Of a stretch of DNA of 64,000 nucleotides, positions 29,701-40,384 are shown piece by piece; position 1 is the stretch's first letter; every line of letters starts with the position of its first letter. The stretch is from Limnomonas spitsbergensis (taxonomy: Eukaryota; Chlorophyta; Chlorophyceae; Chlamydomonadales): NCBI GenBank assembly GCA_037349105.1, contig JAYJMM010000124.1, positions 2,774,001 to 2,838,000 of the forward strand. The letters are read 5' to 3'. Made by a program: the position numbers and the translations under genes. The notes beneath the pieces are model-generated. The model searched no databases, was not told the DNA's origin, and saw only the letters and a list, made by a program, of their open reading frames with translations.

Positions 29701-31740
29701 CTGCAGGCATGCACCCTACCTCCACTCAGCTTCGGCACACATTATCGATTCGCGAAGACTTAGATCACGTCATCAAGAGGCTTCTTGAACGCTCCAAGGG
29801 CCTCAGGCACGTCGCTCATAGGTCTTTCATCAACTAAATTTGAGAGTCTCAGAAGATATTGATAGACAACACGCTCTTCATTCTGGATCGACATCGAACA
29901 TCGGGTTGTCGGACGCAAACCAACGCAGGCGGTGCGACTAATTAGTAGGAGAGATTTACAGCAGATGCAGCAGCATTAATCATTGGCACCCTGCGTCAGC
30001 TCTTTCCCCGCCCTCTGGCTGTCTGTCTGGTCTGACCTGAGCTCAAGCTATCGATTGTCGTTTAGGTAAGGAGCTGTGAAGGTGCATGAGAAGGTGCACA
30101 AGGGGAATGCATGGAGGGGAGTGCTTCACCAAGGCGGTCTGGGAAGCGCGAGATGCATGATGTTGACATGGCAGCTGCGGGGGGACTTGGGGTGCATCTT
30201 GCGATATTACAGCAGGTGCATGGCACGCATGGAGGCTGCATGAGATTTTTCTTGCAATGTAATCAATGCTGTGCAATTGCGCCGTAATGCAGAAATTTTG
30301 TCTCTAAACACGGTCGCTCACTGGTAAAAGTAGCTGAAGATGTTTTGAAATTACGTTGACTGAAACTCAGCTACGTAATTCAGCCACCGTAAGGACTGGG
30401 ATTGGCACCGCACTGAATATAATAGGTGCTTGTGATGGATGGTGGATGAAGGCTGCATGGGATACATCAATGTATGTACCGTAGAATAGTCGTTAATATT
30501 CTGCGGAGGCAAAGGACGTCTACCTACAGTATGGGCCATGGATCCCGATGATGTGTTTTGCATTACCTTCCTCGGTCGTTTGCACTACCCTAGCTGCCCC
30601 CCCCCCCCCTCCTTCGCCCCTCTCTCCCCAAAGGGAGTAAGGAGGTAATTGAAATAGCCGATCGCTTATGTCTTAAGATAATATTTTGCATGACCGCTTT
30701 TCAATTTTAGCAGCGCATAAGTTGCTTTTCAATTTCAGCAACGCTGAGCCGACTTGAAACTAAGTTTAAGAAGACTCAGCGGAGCGCCGCCATTACCGGT
30801 AAATTTTGCACGGTATTTTCCCTCGCAAACATCTTCTCTCTACTTTACACAAACCAAGTCAAAAGCCATCAGGGTGCTTCATACTGGTATTCCACATTCC
30901 GCAAACCCTCACAGAAATCTTGCCGAACCCTGCTTTCACCCCTGACCCATGCCAAAACCCCTGTGCCCCCTAATCCCATAACACTAAACCATGGACCCCC
31001 TCTGCAAGTTACCTTCCCCTGCCATCAGTGTGAACAGCAGCTACAGCTGAAATTTCAGCATCCGAAAATAGCATCGAGGACAGCAGCAAAAAGCCTTATG
31101 GGAAAAGTCATACAACCAGGCAAGGAGGGGCTGCAAGGTCTTCCTCTGTTGGGAAGGGTGGGGTACCTCACATTGGCTGTTGAAACAACACACAGCAGTA
31201 CAGCACCCAAGTCAACGGTCGCGACACCTGCCAGACACCGCCACAACTGCCACACCTGCATGCCGAAAATTCGAATCGACGGTTGCAACCTCCACAACTG
31301 CCAGCAACAGCCACAACTATTGTCACAGCAATACTATTTGCAACAGACGCAATACTTACGATCCTGCTGCGCGATACCAACGGCTCCCTTCAGATGTTAG
31401 CTGTTGAAGCCGCGGGGGACAAGAACGACTCAGAGACTGCATCGTCGGAAAACGTGGCGTTTGCAGCAGCCACAGCAATAGCGGCTGCGGCTTCAAGAAC
31501 GTATACAACAGCGGCTGCAGTATGTGCGACAGGTGGATCAGCACTTGGAGCAGTCAAGGTGCCTCCCCAACCAGAGGTGTTGCTCTCACTATATTCTTCC
31601 ATTGAGATGTCTGAGCTGGACGGACGCCGTCAAAACAAACCGCCACCGCCGCCGCCGCTGCCGACGACGAGGCAGGTCCACCGCTCTTCATGCACATGGA
31701 ACCAGAGTGTGGAGCTCGATGAGAGGTTGAGAGGTGCCTC
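29700..31740. other. Intergenic, no gene recognised
   Basis: Mostly unique sequence with a C run at 30598-30609. A plus-strand frame at 31283-31768 (Ala/Thr-rich, then a Pro run) has no recognised domain and unremarkable context. Confidence 0.4.
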
Positions 31741-31749
31741 TGCTCCTCG

Positions 31750-32165
31750 CACCCCTGTTAAGCAATGATGTCGGGCGGCGCTCTTGCCCTCAGTCGCGCC
31801 TCCTTGTTATTCTCGCTCTCCACGCTCCCATTGTACTTCGTTCCTCAGGGCAGTACATTTCGTCCCTCATGGCACTAATTGTTTTGCCTCGGGGCACATT
31901 TGATTGTAATTTTCGCTCTCTCCATGTACTTCGTCCCTCAGGGCACTGCATGCCCTATTTTAGTGGCAACAGTTGCAACTAGTGCACACATGGAATAGTG
32001 CCCGGCCGGTTTACCCGACCTTTGCGTTTGATGGGTGAACTTGCTATCCTTTCTTTCCTCTTATGCCTTCTCCCTTGACTTTCCTAGCTATCTTTTTCTT
32101 TGCCAACGCTGCTGCGCTACATTTCAGCATGGCCCATAGGTGTAATGTCATTAACATGAAATAGT
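31750..32165 (+). mobile_element. Possible LINE 3' UTR
   Basis: Pyrimidine-rich sequence with repeated ACTTCGTCCCTCAGGGCA-T, ending CAGCATGGCCCATAGGTGTA then ATGTCATTAAC, the closing motif shared with the LINE tails at 35.38 and 41.09 kb. It runs directly into the SINE that follows. Confidence 0.45.
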
Positions 32166-32169
32166 AGGG

Positions 32170-32435
32170 GGAAATGGTCCAGTGGTGCAACGCTGGTGGC
32201 CTCGGCCATACTCAAAGGTTGAGATATTGAACCCGCCACACGATCTTCTCTCTCCCCCTGTCTAGATCGTCGGGTTCCATGTTCCTGTCCCCTCACGTAG
32301 AAGGGTGGCATGGCTGCAGCATGGCCATGGCTGTGCATGGTAGCTGGAATTCAGCCTAGTCATTCCTTACCAGCCCCACTCGGCCGAGCGTTCAACACTT
32401 CAGCAGGGCCCAGCGGGTATGCACCGTTATAAACA
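32170..32435 (+). mobile_element. tRNA-derived SINE, most complete copy
   Basis: The head GAAATGGTCCAGTGGTGCAA (A box) and GTTGAGATATTGAACCCG (B box region) are followed by the body CTCTCTCCCCCTGTCTAGAT, CATGGCTGTGCATGGTAGCT, and the end CAGCAGGGCCCAGCGGGTAT, GCACCGTTATAAAC. Confidence 0.8.
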
Positions 32436-32459
32436 TACTCGCGTTGTAAGCCCGTGGGC

Positions 32460-33360
32460 ACGTTGAAATTAATTTTCGAAATGCGAATGTGGATTCGCGT
32501 GCGTGTTGGCGCATGCCGTGCACCTGGGAATTGGTGGGGGGGGCTTGCGCGGTCGCGGAGCCAAAGCAGGGGCGGTGATGTATGAATCAGCAATGAAACG
32601 GTTCGAAAGAAATGTAGCAACTTAAACAACTGTTTAGTGTTGATGGACGTCACGCATGGCTTAGCATGAGGTTAGCATGGCGCATGGCCATGCATGCATG
32701 GGCGCGCGCCTTGTTCCGCACCGCGGTAGTTTGCGAAGCTTTGAGCATGTGCATGCCATGGTCATGTTTGACTTACTACAACATGGATGAGAGGTGTGAA
32801 TGAATTGGCAAGGCTTGCCCTTAATCGGATGCCATGTGGTGTGCTTGGCCATGCGGCACATGTTTCGCATCGCAATAACTTGCGAAGCTCTGCGGCAGAG
32901 GAGGCTCATTAAGCGTGCATGTGTTGATGTAGCAGTCATGTATGACTGACCAGAAAATGGAGGTGAGCTGCGAATTAATTGGCAAGGTTTGCTCTGACTT
33001 GAATCCCATGTGAACGTGGATGTGCGTGCGTGTTGGCGCGTGCTGTGCACCGGGGAATTGGTGGGGGGGGGGGGGCATGCGCGGTCTCGGAGCCAAAGCA
33101 GGGGCTATGATGTTTAAATAATGAATGAAACCTTTACAAAGAAATGTAAGAAGTGTTTAGCATTGATGAATGTTGCTCCGAAACATGTAACGCATGGCTT
33201 AGCATGAGGTCAGCATGGTGTATGGCCATGCATGCGTGGGTGCGTGGCTTGTTCCGCACCTCGGAAGTTTGCGCAGCTTTGAGCATGTGCACGCCAATGA
33301 ATGTTGACTAGAAGGTGGCGGAGAATTGCGAATTAATTGGCAAGGTATGACCTGAATTGG
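32460..33360. repeat. Direct repeats of about 350 bp (32460-32820 and 33000-33360) with a partial third copy between
   Basis: Shared blocks include GTGCGTGTTGGCGC, GGGGAATTGGTGGGGGG, GCATGGCTTAGCATGAGGT, CTTGTTCCGCACC-CGG-AGTT and GAATTGGCAAGG. The middle piece (32820-33000) repeats the last third. No coding signal. Confidence 0.8.
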
Positions 33361-33423
33361 TGTAGCATGGTACCCGCCCGATTTGTCGGTGTTGCACGCA
33401 ACATCTCGTCCCGCATATTGGAG

Positions 33424-33493
33424 AAAAAACGTTGCGGACGGACAGACAGACTGACGGACGCACAGGTTCCAGCTCCTTTAATATATAGGACAC
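33424..33493 (+). repeat. 70-bp direct repeat, left flank of the inverted-repeat element
   Basis: AACGTTGCGGACGGACAGAC through CAGGTTCCAGCTCCTTTAAT to ATATAGGA, repeated in the same orientation at 34724-34793. Confidence 0.85.
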
Positions 33494-33955
33494 GCGTTGT
33501 AAGCCCGTGGGAACGCTTAACAGAATTGCTGCAACAACGTAGGGGTGCGCGTGAGGGAGGTCGAGTTGGGTGGATTGAGAGCGATGCGAGGCGTACGTGC
33601 ACGAGGCTCCGAAACTCTTGGCGTTGGCAGGCCGCATCGGATGGTCCGCACATGGAAGGGAAGAACTCATGGAGTGTTGCTCGTTCGAAACGTTCTGCAC
33701 GATGGCGGAAGTGCTGAAGTTCTGTATCAGTGGTGTGGAGGTTCGTCAGAATGCGACCGTGTTTGCCGGACAGTACGCTAGTAGGGGCGTCCGCGGAGAT
33801 ACTCATGTGGAGCGTCTTGGTGGCGTGTGCGTAGGACATGGGTGCGTGCATGTGACGGTGTAGAGCCGCGGAGGCCTCGTGAGTCAGCTCTTGAATCAGC
33901 GGACTCCAGCGAACCGGCACCACTGTGTGTTGGAGCGCGTGGTGACGGTCAGGAA
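33494..33955 (-). repeat. Left arm of a ~460-bp inverted repeat, with an open frame on minus
   Basis: Near-identical reverse complement of 34276-34719. Outer end CGCGTTGTAAGCCCGTGGGA. The minus strand is open across the arm (frame 33995-33333) with ADAPTSVLSGKHGRILTNLH and ERATLHEFFPSMCGPSD. The predicted protein is His/Ser/Arg-rich and of no recognised family. Confidence 0.88.
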
Positions 33956-34275
33956 TGTGTCGATTCGTTAACACGCAGAAAGGATTGGACACCATGCATA
34001 CTTCTTACTTCTTAGCCTACTTCACCCTCCGTCAAACAGGCATTTCATCACTTCGGTCCATTCCTTTCCTTTCGTCCCTTCCGTCCGTCAATTCCTATTC
34101 AGTTAGTTCCTTCCCTGCACTGCTCAACCTTCCCTTCCGTCCTTCACCAAACACCACATCCTGCCTTCGCCCATCTTACCGCAAAATCGCCGATCTCCTC
34201 CTCTTGCGCGATTGCAGAATTGGGCTGTACCTCGAAGACGGCTTCTGACGCATCCACCGACGAAATTCGCTGCAC

Positions 34276-34719
34276 ATTCCTGACCGTCACCACGCGCTCC
34301 AACACACCGCTGATTCAAAAGCTGACTCACGAGGCCTCCGCGGCTCTGCACCGTCACAGTCACGCACCCCTTTCCTACGCACACGCAACCAAGACGACGC
34401 TCCACATGAGTATCTCCGCGGACGCCCCTACTAGCGTACTGTCCGGCAAACACGGTCGCATTCTGACGAACCTCCACACCACTGATACAGAACTTCAGCA
34501 CTTCCGCCATCGTGCAGAACGTTTCGAACGAGCAACACTCCATGAGTTCTTCCCTTCCATGTGCGGACCATCCGATGCGGCCTGCCAACGCCAAGAGTTT
34601 CGGAGCCTCGTGCACGTACGCCTCGCATCGCTCTCAATCCACCCAACTCGACCTCCCTCACGCGCACCCCTACGTTGTTGCAGCAATTCTGTTAAGCGTT
34701 CCCACGAGCTTACAACGCG
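34276..34719 (+). repeat. Right arm of the inverted repeat, with the same open frame on plus
   Basis: The frame 34220-34786 carries the same peptide as the left arm with few changes (for example QKLTHE for QELTHE, ATKTTLH for ATKTLH). The two frames are divergent, head to head around the 320-bp spacer 33956-34275. Confidence 0.88.
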
Positions 34720-34723
34720 AGAA

Positions 34724-34793
34724 AAAGCGTTGCGGACGGACAGACAGACAGACGGACGCACAGGTTGCTGCTCCTTTAATATATAGGACTTGC
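34724..34793 (+). repeat. 70-bp direct repeat, right flank of the inverted-repeat element
   Basis: AGCGTTGCGGACGGACAGAC through CAGGTTGCTGCTCCTTTAAT to ATATAGGA. Same orientation as 33424-33493, although the arms between them are inverted. Confidence 0.85.
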
Positions 34794-35390
34794 TTCCAAT
34801 GCCCCAGCGTGCAAGAGGACCTTAGGGAGCGGGGCTGGGTAGGTCCGCCAGACGGTGCTACAGACTTCTACACTTTGTACCTGGGAAGGCTAGGGTGGTA
34901 GGCTCTGACTTGTGTGCAGTATATTGTACTGCTTTCGGTGAGGCTAAGTCGTTTCTAAGGCAGGGGCTTTCTTTCTCTTACTTTCCCCCAGACTTTTGTG
35001 TGTCCCTCAACTTGTTTTCCTCTCTCTGTGATTTCCTCACCAACTGTTTGGTGTGTTTTGTTCTCTCTCTTTGTCAACGACGTTACACCTCTGGGCCCTG
35101 CTCAAGAAGGCTCGGCCGCGTGGGCGCTTAATTCAAGGGTTGGGAGGAAAGAGGGAAAATGTTTTTTTCGATGAGGGCTAGGATCCGGATTGCTCAAGGT
35201 TTCTTCGGACTGCCTTCACCTTTTGGGTAGTTCATTTCCTTCTCTTTCTCATTTTCCGTCTCTTCCTTTCCTTGCTCCTCCAACCATTAGTTCGCTTTCC
35301 TCCCGGGCAGACGATTGGGCGCCCATGCGGCCAAGCCTATGTAGCATGGCCTAGTGGTGTAATGTCATTGATAAAGCGACATAGGTGAAT
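34794..35390 (+). mobile_element. 5'-truncated LINE tail
   Basis: Starts inside the zinc-knuckle codons (TCFQCPSVQEDLRERGW, FYTLYLGRLGW), then a stop, a pyrimidine-rich 3' UTR and the terminal GGGCGCCCATGCGGCCAAGC / GCATGGCCTAGTGGTGTAAT motif. It parallels 40.56-41.09 kb. Confidence 0.72.
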
Positions 35391-35780
35391 TTACGGTACA
35401 TCGACTGTGAGGGTGGAAGAGGTTATGCTTACAAAACATCACTCACACACGAATATATCCGACTAAGATTACTAGATATCCAATTATCAAATCTCAATAG
35501 ATGTGGCCATATGTTCAAGCAACATCACATATCAAAATGTCCAGGTTTCTCGATCAGAAAGATACAATGGGGGCAGAAACTTTCCTCATCTTGTCCTCAA
35601 AGGCCGAATAACCTACGTTTCTACACAATCATGGAACAAAACACTCGGTGAACTAGTACAGCATACCATACAGATTCATGGGCCTAATAAGCGCATGCGC
35701 CAGAAAACCGTGAGTATATGTCAGTGCCAAATGTGAGCAGCTACAGTTGCAACTGTCGCCTTCAGTACCACTGGAGATAC
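35391..35780. other. Intergenic, nothing recognised
   Basis: Unique sequence downstream of sHSP gene 2, without clear coding signal. Confidence 0.35.
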
Positions 35781-35789
35781 TCCTCCATA

Positions 35790-35900
35790 GTCGCATGTGC
35801 CGCCTCTCTCCTCCAGCATTGGGATCTGCTTCTCCTCCCGCCTTCTCACAACCACGCTTGTACCAGGGGGGTAACATGCATGGTTGGAAATGCCGCTCCT
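35790..35900 (-). repeat. Copy of the last coding bases of sHSP gene 2
   Basis: CAGCATTGGGATCTGCTTCT followed by CCTCCCGCC repeats the gene end (CAGGATTGGGATCTGCTTCT-CCTCCAGC) just downstream of the stop at 35901. Gene 1 has the same arrangement. Confidence 0.8.
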
Positions 35901-38900
35901 CTACTCCAGGATTGGGATCTGCTTCTCCTCCAGCTTGGGGGGCTCCATTTTCGGCACCGTCACAGTCAGGATGCCATTTTTGACGGTTGCTGCTATGCCC
36001 TCCCGGTTCACGTCGTTGGGCAGACGGAAGCTGCAGGAAAACAGCATCAGGGTTTGGGACTGTCTAACAGAAGGTGTCTCACAGCCGGAATGTAGCTGAC
36101 ATATAGCTGAATCACGGGGGAAATCACTGACAAACAACAGTCACATGCAGGCCATAGGAAGGTCATCCACCAGACGTTTTAAGCCTTTTGAGCATCACCT
36201 GTTTGTAGAGGCCTTCCTTGTCAAAATAGAGCAACAGGAGTTTTTCCTACGTGGTCCACCATCACTACCACAGAGGTGACTTGAATAGCCAGGCCTAAAC
36301 CCTAAACCCTAAACTTGAATAGCCAGGCCTAAACCCCAAACCCTAAACTTGAATAACCAGGCCTTAACCTTAAACCCTAAATCCTAAACTTGAATAGCCA
36401 GGCCCTCCATGCTTCCAGAGCTTCAAGTTCATACCTGCGAGTAAAGCTGGTGAAGCGACGGCCGGCTTTGGTCCCAGCCTTTGATATGTCGTCCTCGCCC
36501 TCGGTGTGCTCGCCCTTGATGCATAGCACGCCGTCCGGGGTCAAGGTGGCCTTAACCTCATCCCTACGAATGATATCGAGGGAGGGGGGAGGGGTAAACG
36601 TAAGGTCCAAAATATTAAATACACAAACCTTTAAAAAGGGTTGTGTTGAAATGGACCAGGTTGGATTGACCTTATCATGGCAGGATAGGGCTGGTTAAAA
36701 TAACCAGCCGTGGCAGGAAAAAGAGTTTGACCCTCTCAGAGGAGTCATTTGCCTCTATCAGAGAAAGAGGACTATGCACCGTTAGCGCGTGAGTGTCGAG
36801 GAATCAGTGCACCAAGTCCCTAGGCCGCATCCGCGACGTTATTAAAACACCGCAGCTGTCATGACGTAGGCCGTGTTGAATCTCCCCACCACCACCACCA
36901 CCACTCTCTTGCTGAAGCCCGGGACCACAAGCGTCATGACGTAGGCTGTGTTGGATCCCTCCCCCCCACCACCACCACCACCCACTTGCTGAAACCCGGC
37001 ATTGCAGCTGTCATGACGTTGGCCGTGTTGAATCCCCCCCCCCCCTCCCCCCCCACCCACTTGCTGAAGCCCGGCACCACAGCCGTTATGATGTAGGCGT
37101 TGTCCGTGTCGTCCACCTCCACCGGGACCAGCGACCTCATGGTCTCCTCAATTGGCGGCAGCACGGAGGGCGTGATGCGGCTCATCAGGGAAAAGGGGTC
37201 CATGATGTTCACGTCACGCATCATGTGGCTCATCAAGCTGTCCTGTGAGGGCAAGGGTGGGAGGGGCAGAGTTCCGCAACAGCAGCACTATCTCAGGTTG
37301 GTCCAAGTTTGGTCCCTCAATGCGGGGCGGCCAGCTCAAGGTGGAATCGTAGCAAAAAAAAGAAACACTTCCCTCAAGAGATTCTCCGCCCCTCTTTGCA
37401 CGGCATCCGGCTACATTTCGTGAGGAAATTCGTGAGGAGACAGCTTCAAATACATGCCTGCCATCAAAAACAAAGCCCACACCTGCCCGACGCGCCGGGA
37501 GCGGTCAATTTTAGCACCACACAGGCCGTCAAGAGACCCTCCAGGCGTCTGACGGCCCTAAATTCGTGAGGAGACAGCTGTAAATCCATGCCTGACATCA
37601 GAAGCAGATGACCCCCAGACCCTCAGATTCTCTCCATCCCTCTTCCCACCATATCGTGCTGCATTTGGCTGAGCGTGTCATTGAAGCGCCTGTGTCAGTG
37701 GAAAAGGGAGGGGAGGCAGGAGGCGTCAAAGGAGGTCGGGATGGAATATGATTTCTATGTTTCAGTGGGATATAGAGGTGGTGGGGCAGGAGGAGGCAAC
37801 GGGGGTCAGGGTAAGTGTGACATCTCGGTTGCAGTGGAAATACAAAAATAGGTGGGGCAGGAGGTGTCAAAGGAAGGTCAAGGTGGAAAAGTAAGTTTTG
37901 TTTTCAGTTTCAGTGGAATGCAGAGGGGAGGGGCAGGTGGCATGAATTGGATCTTAGTGAAAGATAGAAAGGAATTCTCCTCCTCCGCCGAAGCAGGAGG
38001 CGTGAGGTACCGCTCGACCCACAGCAGACCTACACCTATCCTTAGTAGGATAGCCCACTCACGACATTCTGCGGGGCACTTTCAACGAAGCGCCAGACGT
38101 TTAGTGAAAGAGAAGTGAATAATTCAGAACTAACAAATTTGTATCAATATTTCTACCCTCTTTATAAACAGCTTTACTGTGGAAGACTTTGGGACTTCCC
38201 CCTCAACACAAGCAGGTCTTCCAAAGCAAGAACCCCAATTTAATTCTTGGTGCGCGGCGCGCGCATACCTGTCAGGGGGCCTAATTTAATTCGCGGGGGT
38301 TACCAAAACAGCTCCTCCACAGAGTGGAGGGACCCCAAAAATACCCTCCACTTTGTAGAGGAATATTTTTGGTAACCCCACGAATTAAATTTGGGTCCCT
38401 GACCGGTACACGTCTTTAAAGAGTAGGTGAAGAAGCGGAACCCCCAAAGGCTCCGCTTCTTCACCTACTCTTTAAAGACGTGATGCGTCTTTAGAGAATT
38501 GGAGAGGCAAAGTGACCCCCTTTAGGGGTCTCCTTTGCCTCTCCAATTCTATAAAGACGCGGAGGTGCGACGCACCAAGAATTAAATCGGGGTCCCAGGA
38601 CGGTTGCTTATTGCGAAAGTCAGGATGAACCCAAGCACATCAGTATTTTCTGTATCACCTCATCCAACCCATCTGTTTTACCCGCTACTGCTGGACGCAC
38701 GCCTATATATCTTCTGTTCCCTTCACGACCCAAACTCTTATCCTAAACACACCACAGGGTTGGGCCAAAAGGATTTTTCTCTTCCATTTCGTGGTACCTG
38801 GCACTAGCACTCACATGAATGAGCGGGGCATGGGCTGGCCCACGCCTGTTCCCATCTTCTCCTGCTGGGCAAGCTTATCCTCCTGGTCAAGCAAGGGGCA

Positions 38901-39446
38901 GTAAAGACCAACCACACAAAGAAAATCAGGACGTGGATGCTGAACGCCAGTGCGTTGCTTTGAGGGAACACCGAGGTACGGCTGGTGGAGTGAAGGAGTC
39001 TCCCTAGTCTCCCTTCCTACAATAGCAATCCCTATGACTCTCCAAAGCGTGGATGCGGAACGCCCCAAGAAGTAAGTGTGGGTCCCCATTATACATTTGG
39101 CTGTTGGATTCGGGGATCCACACGGGTTGGGTTTCAGGGAACCTCCTAGTATTGGTTGTGGCAGCTGCTGGTGTAAATGGGTTACCTGCCTGGAATGCAA
39201 TTTAATGGTGGAACCCATAAAATCAGCTAGTGAGTGGCAGCTCGGTGGCCGGTGGGTGTAGATGGGTTAAGTAGTTACCTGCTGGCCAGTTCCGGTGGTG
39301 GTGCTGACTTGCTTCTCGTCTTCCTTGAAGTTAGCACGGACGAGGCGGGGGGGCAGGAATCCCACAGCGGGTGCGCCGGGGTGGCTCAGGGCCGACAGGC
39401 CACGGCGCAGGCTGGGGCACAGAGCGGCGCTCCTCGCAAGAATCAT
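35901..39446 (-). CDS. HSP20: Small heat shock protein (HSP20 family), organelle-targeted, 6 exons, gene copy 2
   Basis: Paralogue of the gene at 23.0-27.6 kb, same strand and same exon phases. Exons 39446-39279, 38882-38815, 37689-37650, 37242-37061, 36563-36435 and 36030-35901 join to 238 aa. The presequence is MILARSAALCPSLRRGLSAL. The crystallin domain shows VEVDDTDNAYII, DEVKATLTPDGVLCIKGEHT, FRLPNDV and NGILTVTVPK. It differs by a 4-residue insertion (MRDV) in exon 4, one Gln fewer at the end of exon 1 and EKMGTGVGQPM in exon 2. Upstream lie a TATAAAA box and a perfect heat-shock element, so heat induction is likely (inference). The palindromic element 38231-38594 is in intron 2. Confidence 0.93.
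36070..36125 (+). mobile_element. MITE-like element, terminal fragment
   Basis: CCGGAATGTAGCTGACATAT followed by AGCTGAATCACGGGGGAAAT matches only the GTAGCTGA end of the 180-bp element. Confidence 0.5.
36840..37060 (-). repeat. Three copies of the exon 4 3' edge of sHSP gene 2
   Basis: TTGCTGAAGCCCGG-ACCACA followed by GCGTCATGACGTAGGC repeats at about 36905 and 36985, with a shorter one at 36850, separated by CCACCACC runs. The true exon end is at 37061, so copies lie in the downstream intron. Confidence 0.87.
38231..38594. repeat. Compound palindromic (foldback) element with 23-bp terminal inverted repeats
   Basis: Termini 38232-38254 and 38571-38593 are inverted repeats matching at 22 of 23 bases (ACCCC-ATTTAATTCTTGG). 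Inside are three hairpins: 38283-38307 with 38369-38392, enclosing a smaller CCTCCACTTTG stem; 38410-38439 with 38452-38481, a perfect 30-bp stem; and 38485-38518 with 38525-38560, near perfect. No coding capacity. It could be a foldback MITE, or a palindromic repeat cluster transferred from an organelle genome. Confidence 0.92.
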
Positions 39447-39592
39447 GATGAACGCTATGGTTGCAGTGCAAATACTTAGATCGGGGGTCGTAAATGCGAT
39501 TCTAGCAGCTGGGCGTGCAATGTAGATAGTGTTATTTAATTAACTCTTAGTAGATCGACAAGTCGAATACTTACAGTCGTGCGTCAGCTCGG

Positions 39593-39599
39593 TTTTATA
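39593..39599 (-). promoter_or_regulatory. TATA box of sHSP gene 2
   Basis: The minus strand reads GCCTATAAAACCGAG, about 150 bp upstream of the ATG and about 50 bp downstream of the heat-shock element. Gene 1 has TATGAAA at the matching place. Confidence 0.6.
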
Positions 39600-39647
39600 G
39601 GCGTGAGAAGTTCGTCTAGAGGTTTCGAGAGCGAGGTGTCGGGATTG

Positions 39648-39660
39648 TTCACGAATCTTC
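39648..39660 (-). promoter_or_regulatory. Heat-shock element of sHSP gene 2
   Basis: TTCACGAATCTTC is a perfect TTCnnGAAnnTTC, 202 bp upstream of the ATG, followed by CCGGGTACGGCG as at gene 1. Confidence 0.75.
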
Positions 39661-40147
39661 CCGGGTACGGCGCTCCCGATCTATCAAACGCTGCGTCAGC
39701 AAGCTTGCTCCGACCACTTCTGACGGAAAACACGCTACAGAGCAGTCCGAGGAGACATGATGTAATTCTACAGACGATAAAGCTTCATAAAACCTCCCCC
39801 CAGCAGTACTGTAATGTCCGACAGGAATATTTAAGGGCCCATGCGGCGAACGCGGCGGTACCGGCCCGGTAATTGAATATTTGCTGAATGTTTGAATAAA
39901 GGGAATAAACATACATAATATGGTCCTCCATGTTCCAAGTGTCTACCGTACATCAATATTTGCTAAATGTTTGTATCATGCATGTAGGTCAGCTTCCAAT
40001 CAGTTCCGCCAGGATCCACATGCAAGGGGGTGTCTGTTGAGTGTTCAGCCCAACCCTGCCCATTGATCCTGCTGTTGCCGCCCCGCTTGTTGGCATGGAA
40101 GCAGTATGGCAGGGAAGCGGTCGTCATAAGAGGTGTTCTGATGTCCA

Positions 40148-40335
40148 GTTTTTTTTTCCCGGCTACTAGTCCACCTTAGGCAGGCTTGCGGCCGCTGAAG
40201 GCCATTTGGGACTAAACTTGGATCAGCCTACATACGGCTGGTGGCCAAAGAAGCATTGCTAGCCACAAATGGGGGCCGGGCCAGAGGCCGGCTTGTAGCT
40301 GACATGTAGCTGAGTCACGAAAAAAGAATCACTGC
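40148..40335 (+). mobile_element. MITE-like 180-bp element, copy 4
   Basis: Starts TTTTTTTCCCGGCTACTAGT, has GCGGCCGCTGAAGGCC and GGTGGCCAAAGAAGCATTGC, and ends GTAGCTGACATGTAGCTGAG then TCACGAAAAAAG. It is the clearest copy of the element termini. Confidence 0.75.
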
Positions 40336-40384
40336 TGATGTCCCCCAGGATTCTCACACGATGATAGAGCCACACTAACCTTTG

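Noticed and set aside
31283..31768. A 161-codon frame as a gene
   Set aside because: Low-complexity Ala/Thr and Pro runs, overlapping frames on both strands, no domain and no splice logic.
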